Shown: positions 17,475 through 25,388 of the stretch, one piece after another
Position numbering within the stretch: the stretch's first letter is position 1
How the letters are laid out: every line of letters begins with the position of its first letter
Source: Nitrososphaerota archaeon
GTDB taxonomy: Archaea > Thermoproteota > Nitrososphaeria > Nitrososphaerales > Nitrosopumilaceae
Assembly: GCA_016215465.1 (NCBI GenBank)
Contig: JACRJT010000051.1
Span: forward strand, 47,498 to 111,497
Direction of reading: 5' to 3'
Length of the DNA stretch: 64,000 bases
Translations under genes and position numbers: made by a program
Notes under the pieces: model-generated
What the model saw: only the letters and a program-made list of their open reading frames with translations
Database searches by the model: none
What the model was told of the DNA's origin: nothing

Positions 17475-18287
17475 CTATCGTTTGTGACTTCTTTTTGAAA
17501 GCCAAGATACCACGATTTGTCGTGCCAATTTTTCTGGATCTTCCTCCCTATATTGGGATTCTTTTTCGAGTTTTTTTGCGTATGATGATGACAGCGTAAG
17601 TGGAACTGTTCGTCGAACTGCAAGGATTCGCGCTTTTTTCAGCAATTTACGGTGGTTTGTAGAAGGATGTTTTGCAAGTAATCTAAGATAACTTTTTTGT
17701 GTTCGAGCATCCAATATAGAAATCCGTTCTGCAATAAGTACGGCTCTATTCACATTTGGTACAATTTGATTAAGACTTATCGCCACACTGCTAGATATGG
17801 TTCCTGGGACCAAGTTCTTTATTTTTTCAGGAAGTGCTGCAAAGCCAACATATTTTTTGAAAGTTTTACGCGAAATTCCAAGTGAGTGTGCACCACCAGT
17901 CACACCCATTTTCTCGGCAAGAAAACGGCACGAGCTTGCCATGTCTTTTGGCGCCATGTTTTTGCGATGTAGGTTTTCAATTACAGATGCAGCCTTTGCA
18001 TTTTCAAGATCATATCCTTTTGTCAATACCAAAACTGGAATCTTTTTTGCCCTTAGATGCTTTAAGGCAGCAAGTCTCCTTTGACCAGACATCAGAAGAA
18101 AACGGCCCCGTCCATCTTTTTGGACCATTGGAGGGTTCTGCAATCCCTCGTTTTTGATAGATTTTGCGAGCTCACGTATGCCGTCCCTATCAAGGGAACG
18201 TGCCTGAGCCTCGTCCCAGACTTGAATTTTCTTAATAGGTATTACTTTAACACGATAATGTATTTTTTGACGATATCTTTGGGACAT
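17475..18287 (-). CDS. ParB/Spo0J-like nuclease-fold and HTH protein
   Basis: A 270-residue protein of the ParB superfamily. The N-terminal ParB domain is clear: VIPIKKIQVWDEAQAR, SIKNEGLQNPPMV and LMSGQRRLAALKHL, followed by SVIENLHRKNMAPKDMA, the usual E-NL-R-(D/N)-P segment. A helix-turn-helix region follows (LGISRKTFKKYVGFAALPEK). The basic C-terminus may bind DNA. ParB proteins mark centromere-like sites, but no ParA gene is near, so it may instead be a regulator. The ATG at 18287 is preferred over an upstream hydrophobic extension. It heads the minus-strand block with Nre and the tubulin-like gene. Confidence 0.85.
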   Translation of the reverse strand: MSQRYRQKIHYRVKVIPIKKIQVWDEAQARSLDRDGIRELAKSIKNEGLQNPPMVQKDGRGRFLLMSGQRRLAALKHLRAKKIPVLVLTKGYDLENAKAASVIENLHRKNMAPKDMASSCRFLAEKMGVTGGAHSLGISRKTFKKYVGFAALPEKIKNLVPGTISSSVAISLNQIVPNVNRAVLIAERISILDARTQKSYLRLLAKHPSTNHRKLLKKARILAVRRTVPLTLSSSYAKKLEKESQYREEDPEKLARQIVVSWLSKRSHKR

Positions 18288-18479
18288 CAATGATGTGGTA
18301 GTGAAAAAGAAGATAGTAAATAGCGAGGTTAAATTCAATTCGCTTTTGTGTGATCAAATGTTCTCTTAAAACACGTCAAATATGGAATAAAACGCGTTTA
18401 ATCAGTATAATTAATCAATTGTAAAAACCCCAGTACAGATCAAAAATTAGTTAAAATCTTACTATATTGGATTGATTCC

Positions 18480-19403
18480 ATGGCTGCAAAAAGAATTGTT
18501 TCATTTCTTCCAAGTGCGACAGAAGTAATGTACGAGCTTGGGGCCGAAGAAAATTTAGTTGGTGTAACTCACGAGTGTCTTTACCCACAACAAGCAAAAA
18601 CAAAATTACTAATAATCAATTCTGTTTTTGATTCAGAAAAGATGACCTCAAAACAAATCGATGATAAAGTTTCAGAGTTAGTAAGAGAAGAAAAAGACAT
18701 CTTCAAGGTAAACGAAAAAAATCTCAAAGAAGCGAATCCGGATCTCATAATTGCTCAAGGAACGTGTGCGGTTTGCTCCGCACATACCAATGAAGTAAAC
18801 AAGGCACTTCAAATCTTACAGCAAAGACCACAGGTGATGGTTCTTGATCCCCACACCATCGAAGAAATTCTAGACAACGTCATAGATATTGCACAAAAGA
18901 TCGGAAAAGAAGAAGAGGGAAAAAAACTAGTTGAATCTTTAAAAAAAAGAATCGATTTTATTAAATCTAATGACATCAAAAGTAAAAAGGTATTGTGTAT
19001 AGAATGGATTGACCCATTCTTTACATCTGGTCACTGGATTCCTCAAATGATAGAAATCGCTGGCGGCGTTAATTCAATAAGCGCGACAGGCGAACATTCC
19101 AGACGCATGACAATAGATGAAATAGAAAAGGCGGATCCAGATATCATAGTCATGATGCCGTGCGGTTTTGATACAAAAAGAACAGCGTCAGAGTGTACCA
19201 AAGTTCTGCAAAACAATCAAAGATGGAAAAACTTACGGGCGATAGAAAACAACCAAGTCTTTGCAGTTGACGCAAACTCTTATTTTTCAAAGCCAAGCAT
19301 TAGAATCATAACAGGAATCGAAATCCTAGCAAAGATAATCCATCCACAAGAATTCCCAGAGATCAAGATTCCAGAAAATTCGTTTAAACAACTAAAATTC
19401 TAA
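18480..19403 (+). CDS. Cobalamin-type (BtuF-like) ligand-binding protein without signal peptide
   Basis: A 307-residue protein of the type III periplasmic-binding fold. The opening RIVSFLPSATEVMYELG is typical of BtuF and related B12 or corrinoid binders. The spine helix sits near residues 150-170, and the second lobe has SGHWIPQMIEIAGG. It has no signal peptide or lipobox, so it appears cytoplasmic, unlike true transporter-binding proteins. A CAVCSAH motif near residue 100 could contact a metal or corrinoid. There are no ABC permease or ATPase genes nearby. Confidence 0.75.
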   Translation: MAAKRIVSFLPSATEVMYELGAEENLVGVTHECLYPQQAKTKLLIINSVFDSEKMTSKQIDDKVSELVREEKDIFKVNEKNLKEANPDLIIAQGTCAVCSAHTNEVNKALQILQQRPQVMVLDPHTIEEILDNVIDIAQKIGKEEEGKKLVESLKKRIDFIKSNDIKSKKVLCIEWIDPFFTSGHWIPQMIEIAGGVNSISATGEHSRRMTIDEIEKADPDIIVMMPCGFDTKRTASECTKVLQNNQRWKNLRAIENNQVFAVDANSYFSKPSIRIITGIEILAKIIHPQEFPEIKIPENSFKQLKF

Positions 19404-19759
19404 TTATTATCTTCAGTATCGTCATCGACCTCAAGTGTTCGCTTGCCTGGCCTTGCGGGAATAAACATTATCGTCATGAAATTAGCAAGCAGTTAACCCT
19501 TCATAGATTTTCAGGTTTGAAAAAGTTTACTTTTCTTGCGATCCCCAGTCAATAAATTAACCAAGTCTAGAAATTGAACCTACGATGACTGCTTTTGAAA
19601 AAATTAATGTCTGAATATTAACTTGAAGTTTGTCCAAACTCAACACACATTGTCTGATATTCAAGATCAATGATCAGATGTCAATGAATGCCTGAATCAT
19701 TTTCCCCTGTCCTATCTCGTGGCTTCTTGTCTTCTAATGATTCAGGCAATCTTTCTATT
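19404..19759. other. Intergenic stretch with long-loop inverted repeat, no confident gene
   Basis: No convincing coding region was seen in this 356-base gap. A 25-codon reverse frame (19477 to 19400) is too short to trust. The main structure is the inverted repeat listed separately at 19689-19748, located just downstream of the minus-strand membrane-protein gene. Confidence 0.5.
19689..19748. repeat. Perfect 12-bp inverted repeat with 36-base spacer
   Basis: TGCCTGAATCAT at 19689-19700 and ATGATTCAGGCA at 19737-19748 are perfect reverse complements. The position, just past the stop of the minus-strand gene at 19760, would suit a 3'-end stem-loop, but the long spacer and lack of a T-run make a simple terminator unlikely. 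It may also be a small RNA fold or a relic of a mobile element. Confidence 0.6.
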
Positions 19760-20224
19760 TTATCTAATTTTGTAGGTAATCGACAGGGATTTGTCGGTAG
19801 TGTAATACACGTAGAGCAAGATTGCAGTTGACAATATTCTTAATGGGATTTCATATGTGGTGAGAAGTGAAGTAGCCACACCTCCAATTGTACCAAATGT
19901 CGAGATTATCGCAAATCCAACAGGGCCGCAACTACACGCACCAGCAGACGCGCCTATGATTGAGCCTATAAAACTGCCACCGATTCGTTTTGGCTTGTTT
20001 TGCATAGTTTTGATCCTATACACATTCATTGGGATCACCAAGCCAGATAGAAAAGACACGGTCAAAATCAAAATAAAACCGATTAATCTGTCATATGGAA
20101 TATAGAACACAAAGGAGGGTGTAAAAAATACATACTCTGAAAGCGAGGACAAAAACATCAGTAGTCCCACAAATATTGCAACAGCTAATGACGCATACGA
20201 ATAGTTTGAAAAAACTAGCCTCAT
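19760..20224 (-). CDS. Integral membrane protein with Cys-rich loop
   Basis: A 154-residue protein with about four to five transmembrane segments (AVAIFVGLLMFLSS, LIGFILILTVSFLSGLV, the glycine-rich SFIGSIIGASAGACSCGPVG and ILSTAILLYVYYT). The ACSCGPVGFAI motif places two cysteines in or near a membrane segment and may bind a metal or take part in redox chemistry. ATG at 20224 is chosen; a TTG start 12 bases upstream is possible. I do not recognise the family. Confidence 0.68.
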   Translation of the reverse strand: MRLVFSNYSYASLAVAIFVGLLMFLSSLSEYVFFTPSFVFYIPYDRLIGFILILTVSFLSGLVIPMNVYRIKTMQNKPKRIGGSFIGSIIGASAGACSCGPVGFAIISTFGTIGGVATSLLTTYEIPLRILSTAILLYVYYTTDKSLSITYKIR

Positions 20225-20281
20225 AGATGATGCCAATTTATTGCATAGATCCTAATTGAGTTAAAAATATTGTTACTGAGG

Positions 20282-20395
20282 TTACTTGCGCTTGAATATT
20301 TTGGCAAGTTTTTGGACTACCATGTCTAGTGGGCATGTTTCACAAGAGACAGAGTTTGAATCTTTTTTTGTTTCTTCCACAGCATCTAATGTCAT
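20282..20395 (-). CDS. Small hypothetical protein with CETC motif
   Basis: A 37-residue frame from ATG 20395 to the stop at 20282, with codon use like its neighbours. It has an acidic, charged start, a SCETCPLDMV segment, and a basic tail ending AKIFKRK. The CxxC pair could bind zinc or be redox active. It lies upstream of the membrane-protein gene on the same strand (57 bases apart). A TATATC sequence 12-17 bases upstream is compatible with a nearby promoter. Confidence 0.4.
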   Translation of the reverse strand: MTLDAVEETKKDSNSVSCETCPLDMVVQKLAKIFKRK

Positions 20396-20547
20396 TCGTC
20401 AGATATAAGAAATTCGTGTTTAAACGTATTTGCCAATGCATGTAACGCAATAATCAAGAACCTCCCGCGGGTCTCAGGATTCCCACATTGTGATTTTGAG
20501 GTAGGAGTGATAATTAAAGGAAAAATTCGTTTTGGATCTAAAAAGCC

Positions 20548-20973
20548 TCATAGATAGTGGAGATTCATGTGTGTTTGTAGTAATCCCTCGTATTGTGTAA
20601 CATAACCACAATGAGTACACGTAAACAGCGATTCTGACTGTTTTTCCCTTACAAAGGTTCTATTGGACAGAGATTTTATCAACACGATTTCGTCTTTTGG
20701 CAGTACTGCAAAGTTTGCAGTTTCTCCAAGGGATGCAAGAAATTCTCTTATTCCTTTGACGATTTTTTCTGTATCAAGATGCTCGTCTTCTATAGGAGAC
20801 AGCACAAATTCATGTAGTTTCATTGTTGGGATTGCGCCAATCCAGTCTGCTACAAAAACTGCCAACTCATGCTTGTAAGATTCTATTTCTCTACAGTCTA
20901 TTGTAATCACGTAAATTTTCGATCCGTTGTTACTTTTAATTGTGTTTGTGGTCAGAGTCCAGAACTTAAGCAT
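20548..20973 (-). CDS. Hypothetical protein with C-terminal C2H2 zinc finger
   Basis: A 141-residue protein with a novel N-terminal alpha/beta domain and a perfect classical zinc finger at the C-terminus: C119-x2-C122-x12-H135-x3-H139 in LFTCTHCGYVTQYEGLLQTH. C2H2 fingers are common in eukaryotes but uncommon in prokaryotes, where they usually occur singly as here. The N-terminal part is rich in acidic residues and may mediate protein contacts. A role in DNA, RNA or protein binding is possible; nothing nearby decides it. Confidence 0.75.
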   Translation of the reverse strand: MLKFWTLTTNTIKSNNGSKIYVITIDCREIESYKHELAVFVADWIGAIPTMKLHEFVLSPIEDEHLDTEKIVKGIREFLASLGETANFAVLPKDEIVLIKSLSNRTFVREKQSESLFTCTHCGYVTQYEGLLQTHMNLHYL

Positions 20974-21027
20974 TGCTGAGAACTTCTGTCAAAACGCTAA
21001 ATACAAAAATTTAATTTGATTTATTTA

Positions 21028-21624
21028 ATGACTCGCAAACTTGTTTTCTGCGGAATGATTCTCAGTCTTTTCACAATACTAAACACCACGCAAATCTTTG
21101 CAATTGAAAACGATGAGATCAAGGCGACTGAGAAGATAAAAAACAACCCAACAATGATGCAGATTCTCAAAAAAATAGAACAGTCAAAGAAAATTCTTGC
21201 CGAAATGCAGGAAGGAAAAAAGATTCAGGCCCAACAAGATAAGGCAATACAAGAAGCAAGAAACATAGCTAATGCGAGACTAAACGAAGAAATGGGCAGA
21301 ATGAATAAAAACAATGAGCCATTTACTCCCCAAAACGCCTTTGTAAAATTTGTTTCAAAAAAGCCAATCGAGATACAAGGCATCTATGTGTCAATGTTCA
21401 ATTATCAACAAGACAAGATAAAATCTGCACAAAACATCAGAGACCAGATCATTGCAGGAGGCGGCAAGACAAAAGATGCTTGGGACACATACTACAAAAA
21501 TTCGGCAACAAGTCGCGTCCAGATGATATCCCTCAACAAAGACTTTAACGTAAAGTACGCCAATTCTGATGCAAAACTACAGCAGATCTTTGATTCAAAA
21601 GGCAAGATTCCACGGACAGACTAA
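21028..21624 (+). CDS. Secreted hypothetical helical protein
   Basis: A 198-residue protein with a signal peptide (LVFCGMILSLFTILNTTQIFA) and a mostly helical, lysine- and glutamine-rich mature part. The segment EQSKKILAEMQEGKKIQAQQ predicts a coiled coil. ATG at 21028 is preferred because it begins with charged residues just before the hydrophobic core. The family is not recognised. It probably sits outside the membrane. Confidence 0.65.
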   Translation: MTRKLVFCGMILSLFTILNTTQIFAIENDEIKATEKIKNNPTMMQILKKIEQSKKILAEMQEGKKIQAQQDKAIQEARNIANARLNEEMGRMNKNNEPFTPQNAFVKFVSKKPIEIQGIYVSMFNYQQDKIKSAQNIRDQIIAGGGKTKDAWDTYYKNSATSRVQMISLNKDFNVKYANSDAKLQQIFDSKGKIPRTD

Positions 21625-21645
21625 TTCCCATTTGTTTTTGTAATT

Positions 21646-22923
21646 TTACAGGATTCTGCCAGACAGTTTGTGATGCAAATACATCCTAAAGAGGATAGCT
21701 GAGCCAAATAAAACGAGTGCGGATATCAAAAACGTGGCAGGATAGTTGAAGATCCTTGTGACAAACCCAGCAGTAAGTGCGCCCCCGAACACACCCATTC
21801 CAACCATAGAGCTGTTAACGCCAAGATATGTACCTTCAAATCCCTTTGGAATGCTCTTAAACAACAATACAGAGTTTGATGTGCTGTAAATTGAAAATCC
21901 GACTACCATCAAACACATAGATACGATTGCAGCTGCCAATAATCCTGATCCAATAAACAAAGTAACCACAAATCCAGCAATTAGAACTCCGACGATTCTT
22001 GGGATGTATGCCATAACAGTAGATCGTTCTTCGCCAACTATTGTAATTATTTTTGGGGCCAAAAAGAAAAATCCGACCATGGTCCCAGACTGCACTAGAT
22101 ACAATGAGAAAACCGTCGAGTCAGAAAGTCCAAAGCTTTTCAAAAACGGAGTCAGTGCCGTAAAGTAAATGTTACTGCCAAAATAAAACAAAAAGTTTGT
22201 CAAAAACAAAAATCCTATTTCGTGAGATACCTTTCCTTTGAAGAGGATTATGATGTGTTTAAAGTCATACAACTCTGGAATTTTAGGGAAGAAAAAATGA
22301 TTATGCATGCGAAAATGACTGAAGATGTGCTGCATCCCATGGATGGATTGTACAAGCGTATTTCGTTCAATGTGAAAGTGAGTTTTCGATATTTGCAGAC
22401 TGATTGCAATTGATATTGTCGTAGCTAATGCACAGATCATAAAGTATTGTCGGATATCAAAGTAAAAGCTCCAGACAACACCAATTAGCATGGCTGCAAG
22501 ACTTCCAAGTGTAGATAATATCGAAGCTCTGGCAAAAAATTTGCCCCACTGGTTGTTTGGACTTGTTTCCATCACAAGCATCTGTGTTACTGGACCTCTT
22601 GCAGTAAGGAAAAATCCAGATAGAGGCGAGATAACATAGATGGATTCAATATTTGTCGTATAATACAACCACAGGCAGCAAAGCAAAATCATTGAAAACG
22701 TTACTAGTAAAACTGCTTTTTTTGCATGATATTTGTCCAGTATCTTTCCCCAGAATATAGAGCCAAGAGCGGCGGCACCATAATGAATGGCAATCACGAC
22801 AGAAACTTCACCGATTCCACCGCCAAGGGATATGACAAACAATGGAATTACAGTGTGCAGTCCCTCGGCTGCAATGTTGATTGGGAGGATGAATCCTAGC
22901 CACCTCTTGTTTATGGATTCCAT
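21646..22923 (-). CDS. Major facilitator superfamily transporter
   Basis: A 425-residue membrane protein with about twelve transmembrane segments in two halves joined by a long basic loop near residues 185-240. The loop between segments 2 and 3 reads GSIFWGKILDKYHAKKAVLL, the MFS motif A (G-x-x-x-D-x-x-x-R/K-K/R). It most likely exports or imports a small solute; the substrate is unknown. It stands alone, convergent with the secreted-protein gene on its 5'-proximal side (lower coordinates). Confidence 0.88.
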   Translation of the reverse strand: MESINKRWLGFILPINIAAEGLHTVIPLFVISLGGGIGEVSVVIAIHYGAAALGSIFWGKILDKYHAKKAVLLVTFSMILLCCLWLYYTTNIESIYVISPLSGFFLTARGPVTQMLVMETSPNNQWGKFFARASILSTLGSLAAMLIGVVWSFYFDIRQYFMICALATTISIAISLQISKTHFHIERNTLVQSIHGMQHIFSHFRMHNHFFFPKIPELYDFKHIIILFKGKVSHEIGFLFLTNFLFYFGSNIYFTALTPFLKSFGLSDSTVFSLYLVQSGTMVGFFFLAPKIITIVGEERSTVMAYIPRIVGVLIAGFVVTLFIGSGLLAAAIVSMCLMVVGFSIYSTSNSVLLFKSIPKGFEGTYLGVNSSMVGMGVFGGALTAGFVTRIFNYPATFLISALVLFGSAILFRMYLHHKLSGRIL

Positions 22924-23002
22924 TCTAGAATACGAATATGTACCACACTAATCTACAATGAATTAAAAAATTGTGTACAGATTTGTCGAATTGTTTGTTT
23001 GG

Positions 23003-23623
23003 TTATTGAGCACCCATATCCATGTTCTCACTTAGATTAACTGTGTGAGATTGCGGCTTGGGTTGATCTGTGCTGGTGCCGTTCGCATTAGATGCATCAT
23101 CATCTACATCCATGTTTTCTTCCATTTGTGCTTCGCTTTCCCGTTCGGTTTCAGTATCTTGTTCGGCTGGGTATTTTGTCATGTGATCTGCTAACATTTT
23201 TGTCAGTTCTTCGTCCGAAGGATCATGATTTGCTATCCAGCCCCAAGCTAAAAGTGTTTGGAAGCTTGATTCTTTTACACATGCAGGATTCCAGTTGCTT
23301 GCCTTGAATACAAGCTTGTGTTCAGGACTACATTGAATTTGATGGATGTCTACTCCCATCGACATTTGTTTTAGTGGAGAATCAGTATGAGTCTCCAGCA
23401 TTGTTGTTTCTGCCATACCAACTGAAGAATCATCAGTGGTCTCCTCACCGGTTGCTTCATCAGTGGTTTCCGCACTCATTGCCTCCTCGGCGGTAGAGAT
23501 TTCGTCAGATATTTCCTCAGAAGCAACGTCATCTGCCATTTCTTGAGCAAAGACGGGTTCTGACAGTATCGCGACCGCAGACGCAATTAGGGCCAGCATG
23601 AAAAATAATGCAAATTTGCGCAT
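23003..23623 (-). CDS. Secreted acidic protein with SPLKQ-type thaumarchaeal module
   Basis: A 206-residue protein with a signal peptide (FALFFMLALIASAVAILS), a long Glu/Thr/Ser-rich linker, and a compact module near residues 80-130: SPLKQMSMGVDIHQIQCSPE, KLVFKASNWNPACVKESS and LLAWGW. A module of this pattern with two conserved cysteines recurs in many thaumarchaeal surface proteins. The tail is again acidic. It is likely attached to or released from the cell surface. Function unknown. Confidence 0.7.
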   Translation of the reverse strand: MRKFALFFMLALIASAVAILSEPVFAQEMADDVASEEISDEISTAEEAMSAETTDEATGEETTDDSSVGMAETTMLETHTDSPLKQMSMGVDIHQIQCSPEHKLVFKASNWNPACVKESSFQTLLAWGWIANHDPSDEELTKMLADHMTKYPAEQDTETERESEAQMEENMDVDDDASNANGTSTDQPKPQSHTVNLSENMDMGAQ

Positions 23624-23701
23624 TGTTTAACATGCTTTGACTTGGCATTTAACTTTTTTCAAACGTACTGAATATGACAGGTTAGCGTTGTACAGATCGT
23701 A

Positions 23702-24088
23702 ATGAAAGGCAATTCTGAGACATTTGGTATTGAAAGCGGCTATGGGAAAGAGGCAATAGAGTGGATCAACGAGAAGGCAAGGAAGGATGATCTGAATTTT
23801 GAGGCCAGATCATATAACTACGAAGTATCAACCCAAAATTTTGGCTCGTTTGAGATGTTTTCCTGGATTGGAGACATACAGACTGCAAGAAAGCTCATAG
23901 TCAAGGCAAGTAAGCGCTTTAAAATCAAGGTAATAGAGGGGGGATACAAAACGAAGGAACGCACACTTAAGATCAGCAAGCAAGATTACGCAATGGTAAG
24001 AAGAGGAGACAAGGTAATCGGGCACATTGCGTTTACATCGTCAAGACTCGGCGGACAATGGCAGGTAGCAAAAGAAGAACTACGTTAG
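23702..24088 (+). CDS. Hypothetical protein, 128 residues
   Basis: A small basic cytoplasmic protein I do not recognise. It has an alpha/beta pattern (KEAIEWINEKARKDD, then YEVSTQNFGSFEMFSW) and a basic C-terminal half (KASKRFKIKVIEGG, YKTKERTLKI), which could contact nucleic acid. The ATG start is 78 bases downstream of the divergent secreted-protein gene. The dehydrogenase gene follows after 39 bases. Confidence 0.6.
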   Translation: MKGNSETFGIESGYGKEAIEWINEKARKDDLNFEARSYNYEVSTQNFGSFEMFSWIGDIQTARKLIVKASKRFKIKVIEGGYKTKERTLKISKQDYAMVRRGDKVIGHIAFTSSRLGGQWQVAKEELR

Positions 24089-24127
24089 ATCACAACACAA
24101 ATAATCAATAGTCAAAAAAAAGCCATT

Positions 24128-25009
24128 ATGCGCATAGGTCTGGTTGGAACGGGGTTGCTCGGCAATGCTGTCGGCCTACATATTTTAGAGTCAGGATACG
24201 AACTTACTGCATTTAATAGGACAAAAGCCAAGACCAAGCAGCTACAAGAAAGGGGTGCAAAAATAGTTGAGACCCCAAAAGAGGTTGCAGAAAACTCAGA
24301 TATTGTTTTCACCGTCGTAAAAAACGCAGATGCCGTAAGGAAGGTATCTTTTGGCGACAGTTGCATTTCATGTGGAAAACACGATGGATTGGTGGTTGCA
24401 GATATGAGTACTATAAACCCAATTGCATCAAAAGAAATAGCAAGTGAGTTTGCAAAAAAAGGAATCATGATGCTCGATACGCCAGTCATGGGAGGTCCCA
24501 ATGTCGCGATAAATGGCCAGCTTGTAATGATGATCGGTGGAGACAAGGAAACATTTGAAAAGCATAGAAAAATTTTCGGCGTAATCGCAAACAAGGTGTT
24601 TTATCTTGGAGAAAACGGAACAGCACATGCAGTAAAGCTTGCAATGAATCTCCAAATTGCCATGCTTTCACTTGCATTATCAGAAGGAATCACACTTGCG
24701 AGAGGAGCTTCAATTGAACCAGAAGTTTTTCTGCAGATCCTCAATTCCACCTATTTTAAAACAGGCATGAGTGAGACCAAAGCCTATAAGATGATCAAAG
24801 ATTCCTTCGAGCCCACATTTACCTTAAGCAACCTCAAAAAAGACCTAGATACCATAAATCAGGCGGCTCATGATTTTGGGTTGGAGTTACCCATGGCAAA
24901 AAAGGCAAACCAAGTATACCAAGATGCTGTGGAAAAGGGATTCGGCGACCTTGATTATACGGGCATTCTAGCGTACATCAAAGAAATCGCAAGGTCAAAT
25001 CGAGCCTAA
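24128..25009 (+). CDS. 3-hydroxyisobutyrate dehydrogenase-family oxidoreductase
   Basis: A 293-residue NAD(P)-dependent beta-hydroxyacid dehydrogenase. The Rossmann motif GLVGTGLLGNAVG opens the protein. The substrate-binding pattern DTPVMGGPNVAINGQLVMM lies near 118-136 (family D-A-P-V-S-G-G), and the catalytic lysine is in HAVKLAMNLQ near residue 167 (family G-x-x-x-K-x-x-N). Members act on 3-hydroxyisobutyrate, tartronate semialdehyde, glyoxylate or succinic semialdehyde; the exact substrate cannot be told. Confidence 0.87.
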   Translation: MRIGLVGTGLLGNAVGLHILESGYELTAFNRTKAKTKQLQERGAKIVETPKEVAENSDIVFTVVKNADAVRKVSFGDSCISCGKHDGLVVADMSTINPIASKEIASEFAKKGIMMLDTPVMGGPNVAINGQLVMMIGGDKETFEKHRKIFGVIANKVFYLGENGTAHAVKLAMNLQIAMLSLALSEGITLARGASIEPEVFLQILNSTYFKTGMSETKAYKMIKDSFEPTFTLSNLKKDLDTINQAAHDFGLELPMAKKANQVYQDAVEKGFGDLDYTGILAYIKEIARSNRA

Positions 25010-25126
25010 ATCAGCAGTATTTCTTCTTTTTCTCATATAAGTTCGGTAAGCAAGCCCTACAACTACAAACAAGACGGCAGATACTACAGACCAGCTAATA
25101 AGAGGCACGATCTGTATTTCCGCCAT
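24995..25126 (-). CDS. Small single-pass membrane protein
   Basis: A 43-residue protein from ATG 25126: a hydrophobic segment ISWSVVSAVLFVVVGLAY followed by a basic tail YRTYMRKRRNTADLGSI. The positive-inside rule puts the tail in the cytoplasm. An upstream in-frame extension to 25195 is possible but lies in the A+T-rich promoter region. It overlaps the convergent dehydrogenase end by 15 bases. Such tiny membrane proteins often bind larger complexes; its partner is unknown. Confidence 0.5.
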   Translation of the reverse strand: MAEIQIVPLISWSVVSAVLFVVVGLAYRTYMRKRRNTADLGSI

Positions 25127-25181
25127 ATACTGCGTAAATGATTGAGTATAAAATAAATACATTTGATATTTGACCATACGT

Positions 25182-25388
25182 ATGGCTGAGATCATTTGCG
25201 AAGACTGTGGAAAAAAGATGGTTCATGAAAACGAGGCAACTCTCAAAATCGAAGAATCGGTTCACAAGAAATTCTGCAGGAAAAAACCAAGTGAGGCATA
25301 CAGCTACATGCACAGAGACTCGGATCATATGGCAACCTTTGACTCTGAGCGAAAAAACGACGCAAGCGGCAAACCTCTTCTCAAGTAA
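25182..25388 (+). CDS. Small cysteine-containing protein, possible zinc binder
   Basis: A 68-residue protein with MAEIICEDCGKKM at the N-terminus and KFCRKKP near residue 36, a CxxC plus one further cysteine and histidines (H19, H34), which could form a zinc site. The rest is charged with several methionines and histidines. ATG at 25182 is chosen over an upstream ATT/TTG frame. Its stop shares one base with the ATG of the broken TPR gene (TAATG), so the two were once co-translated. Confidence 0.6.
   Translation: MAEIICEDCGKKMVHENEATLKIEESVHKKFCRKKPSEAYSYMHRDSDHMATFDSERKNDASGKPLLK

Noticed and set aside
17475..18287. Complete ParABS segregation system
   Set aside because: The ParB-like gene has no ParA ATPase neighbour and no array of inverted parS-like repeats was seen near it.
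19400..19477. 25-codon reverse-strand frame (MFIPARPGKRTLEV) after the BtuF-like gene
   Set aside because: Too short, overlaps the stop of the preceding gene, and shows no promoter or ribosome site; chance cannot be excluded.
20450..20530. Small RNA suggested by CCCGCGGG in the gap near 20465
   Set aside because: The palindrome is only 8 bases, with no longer stem or conserved RNA motif around it.
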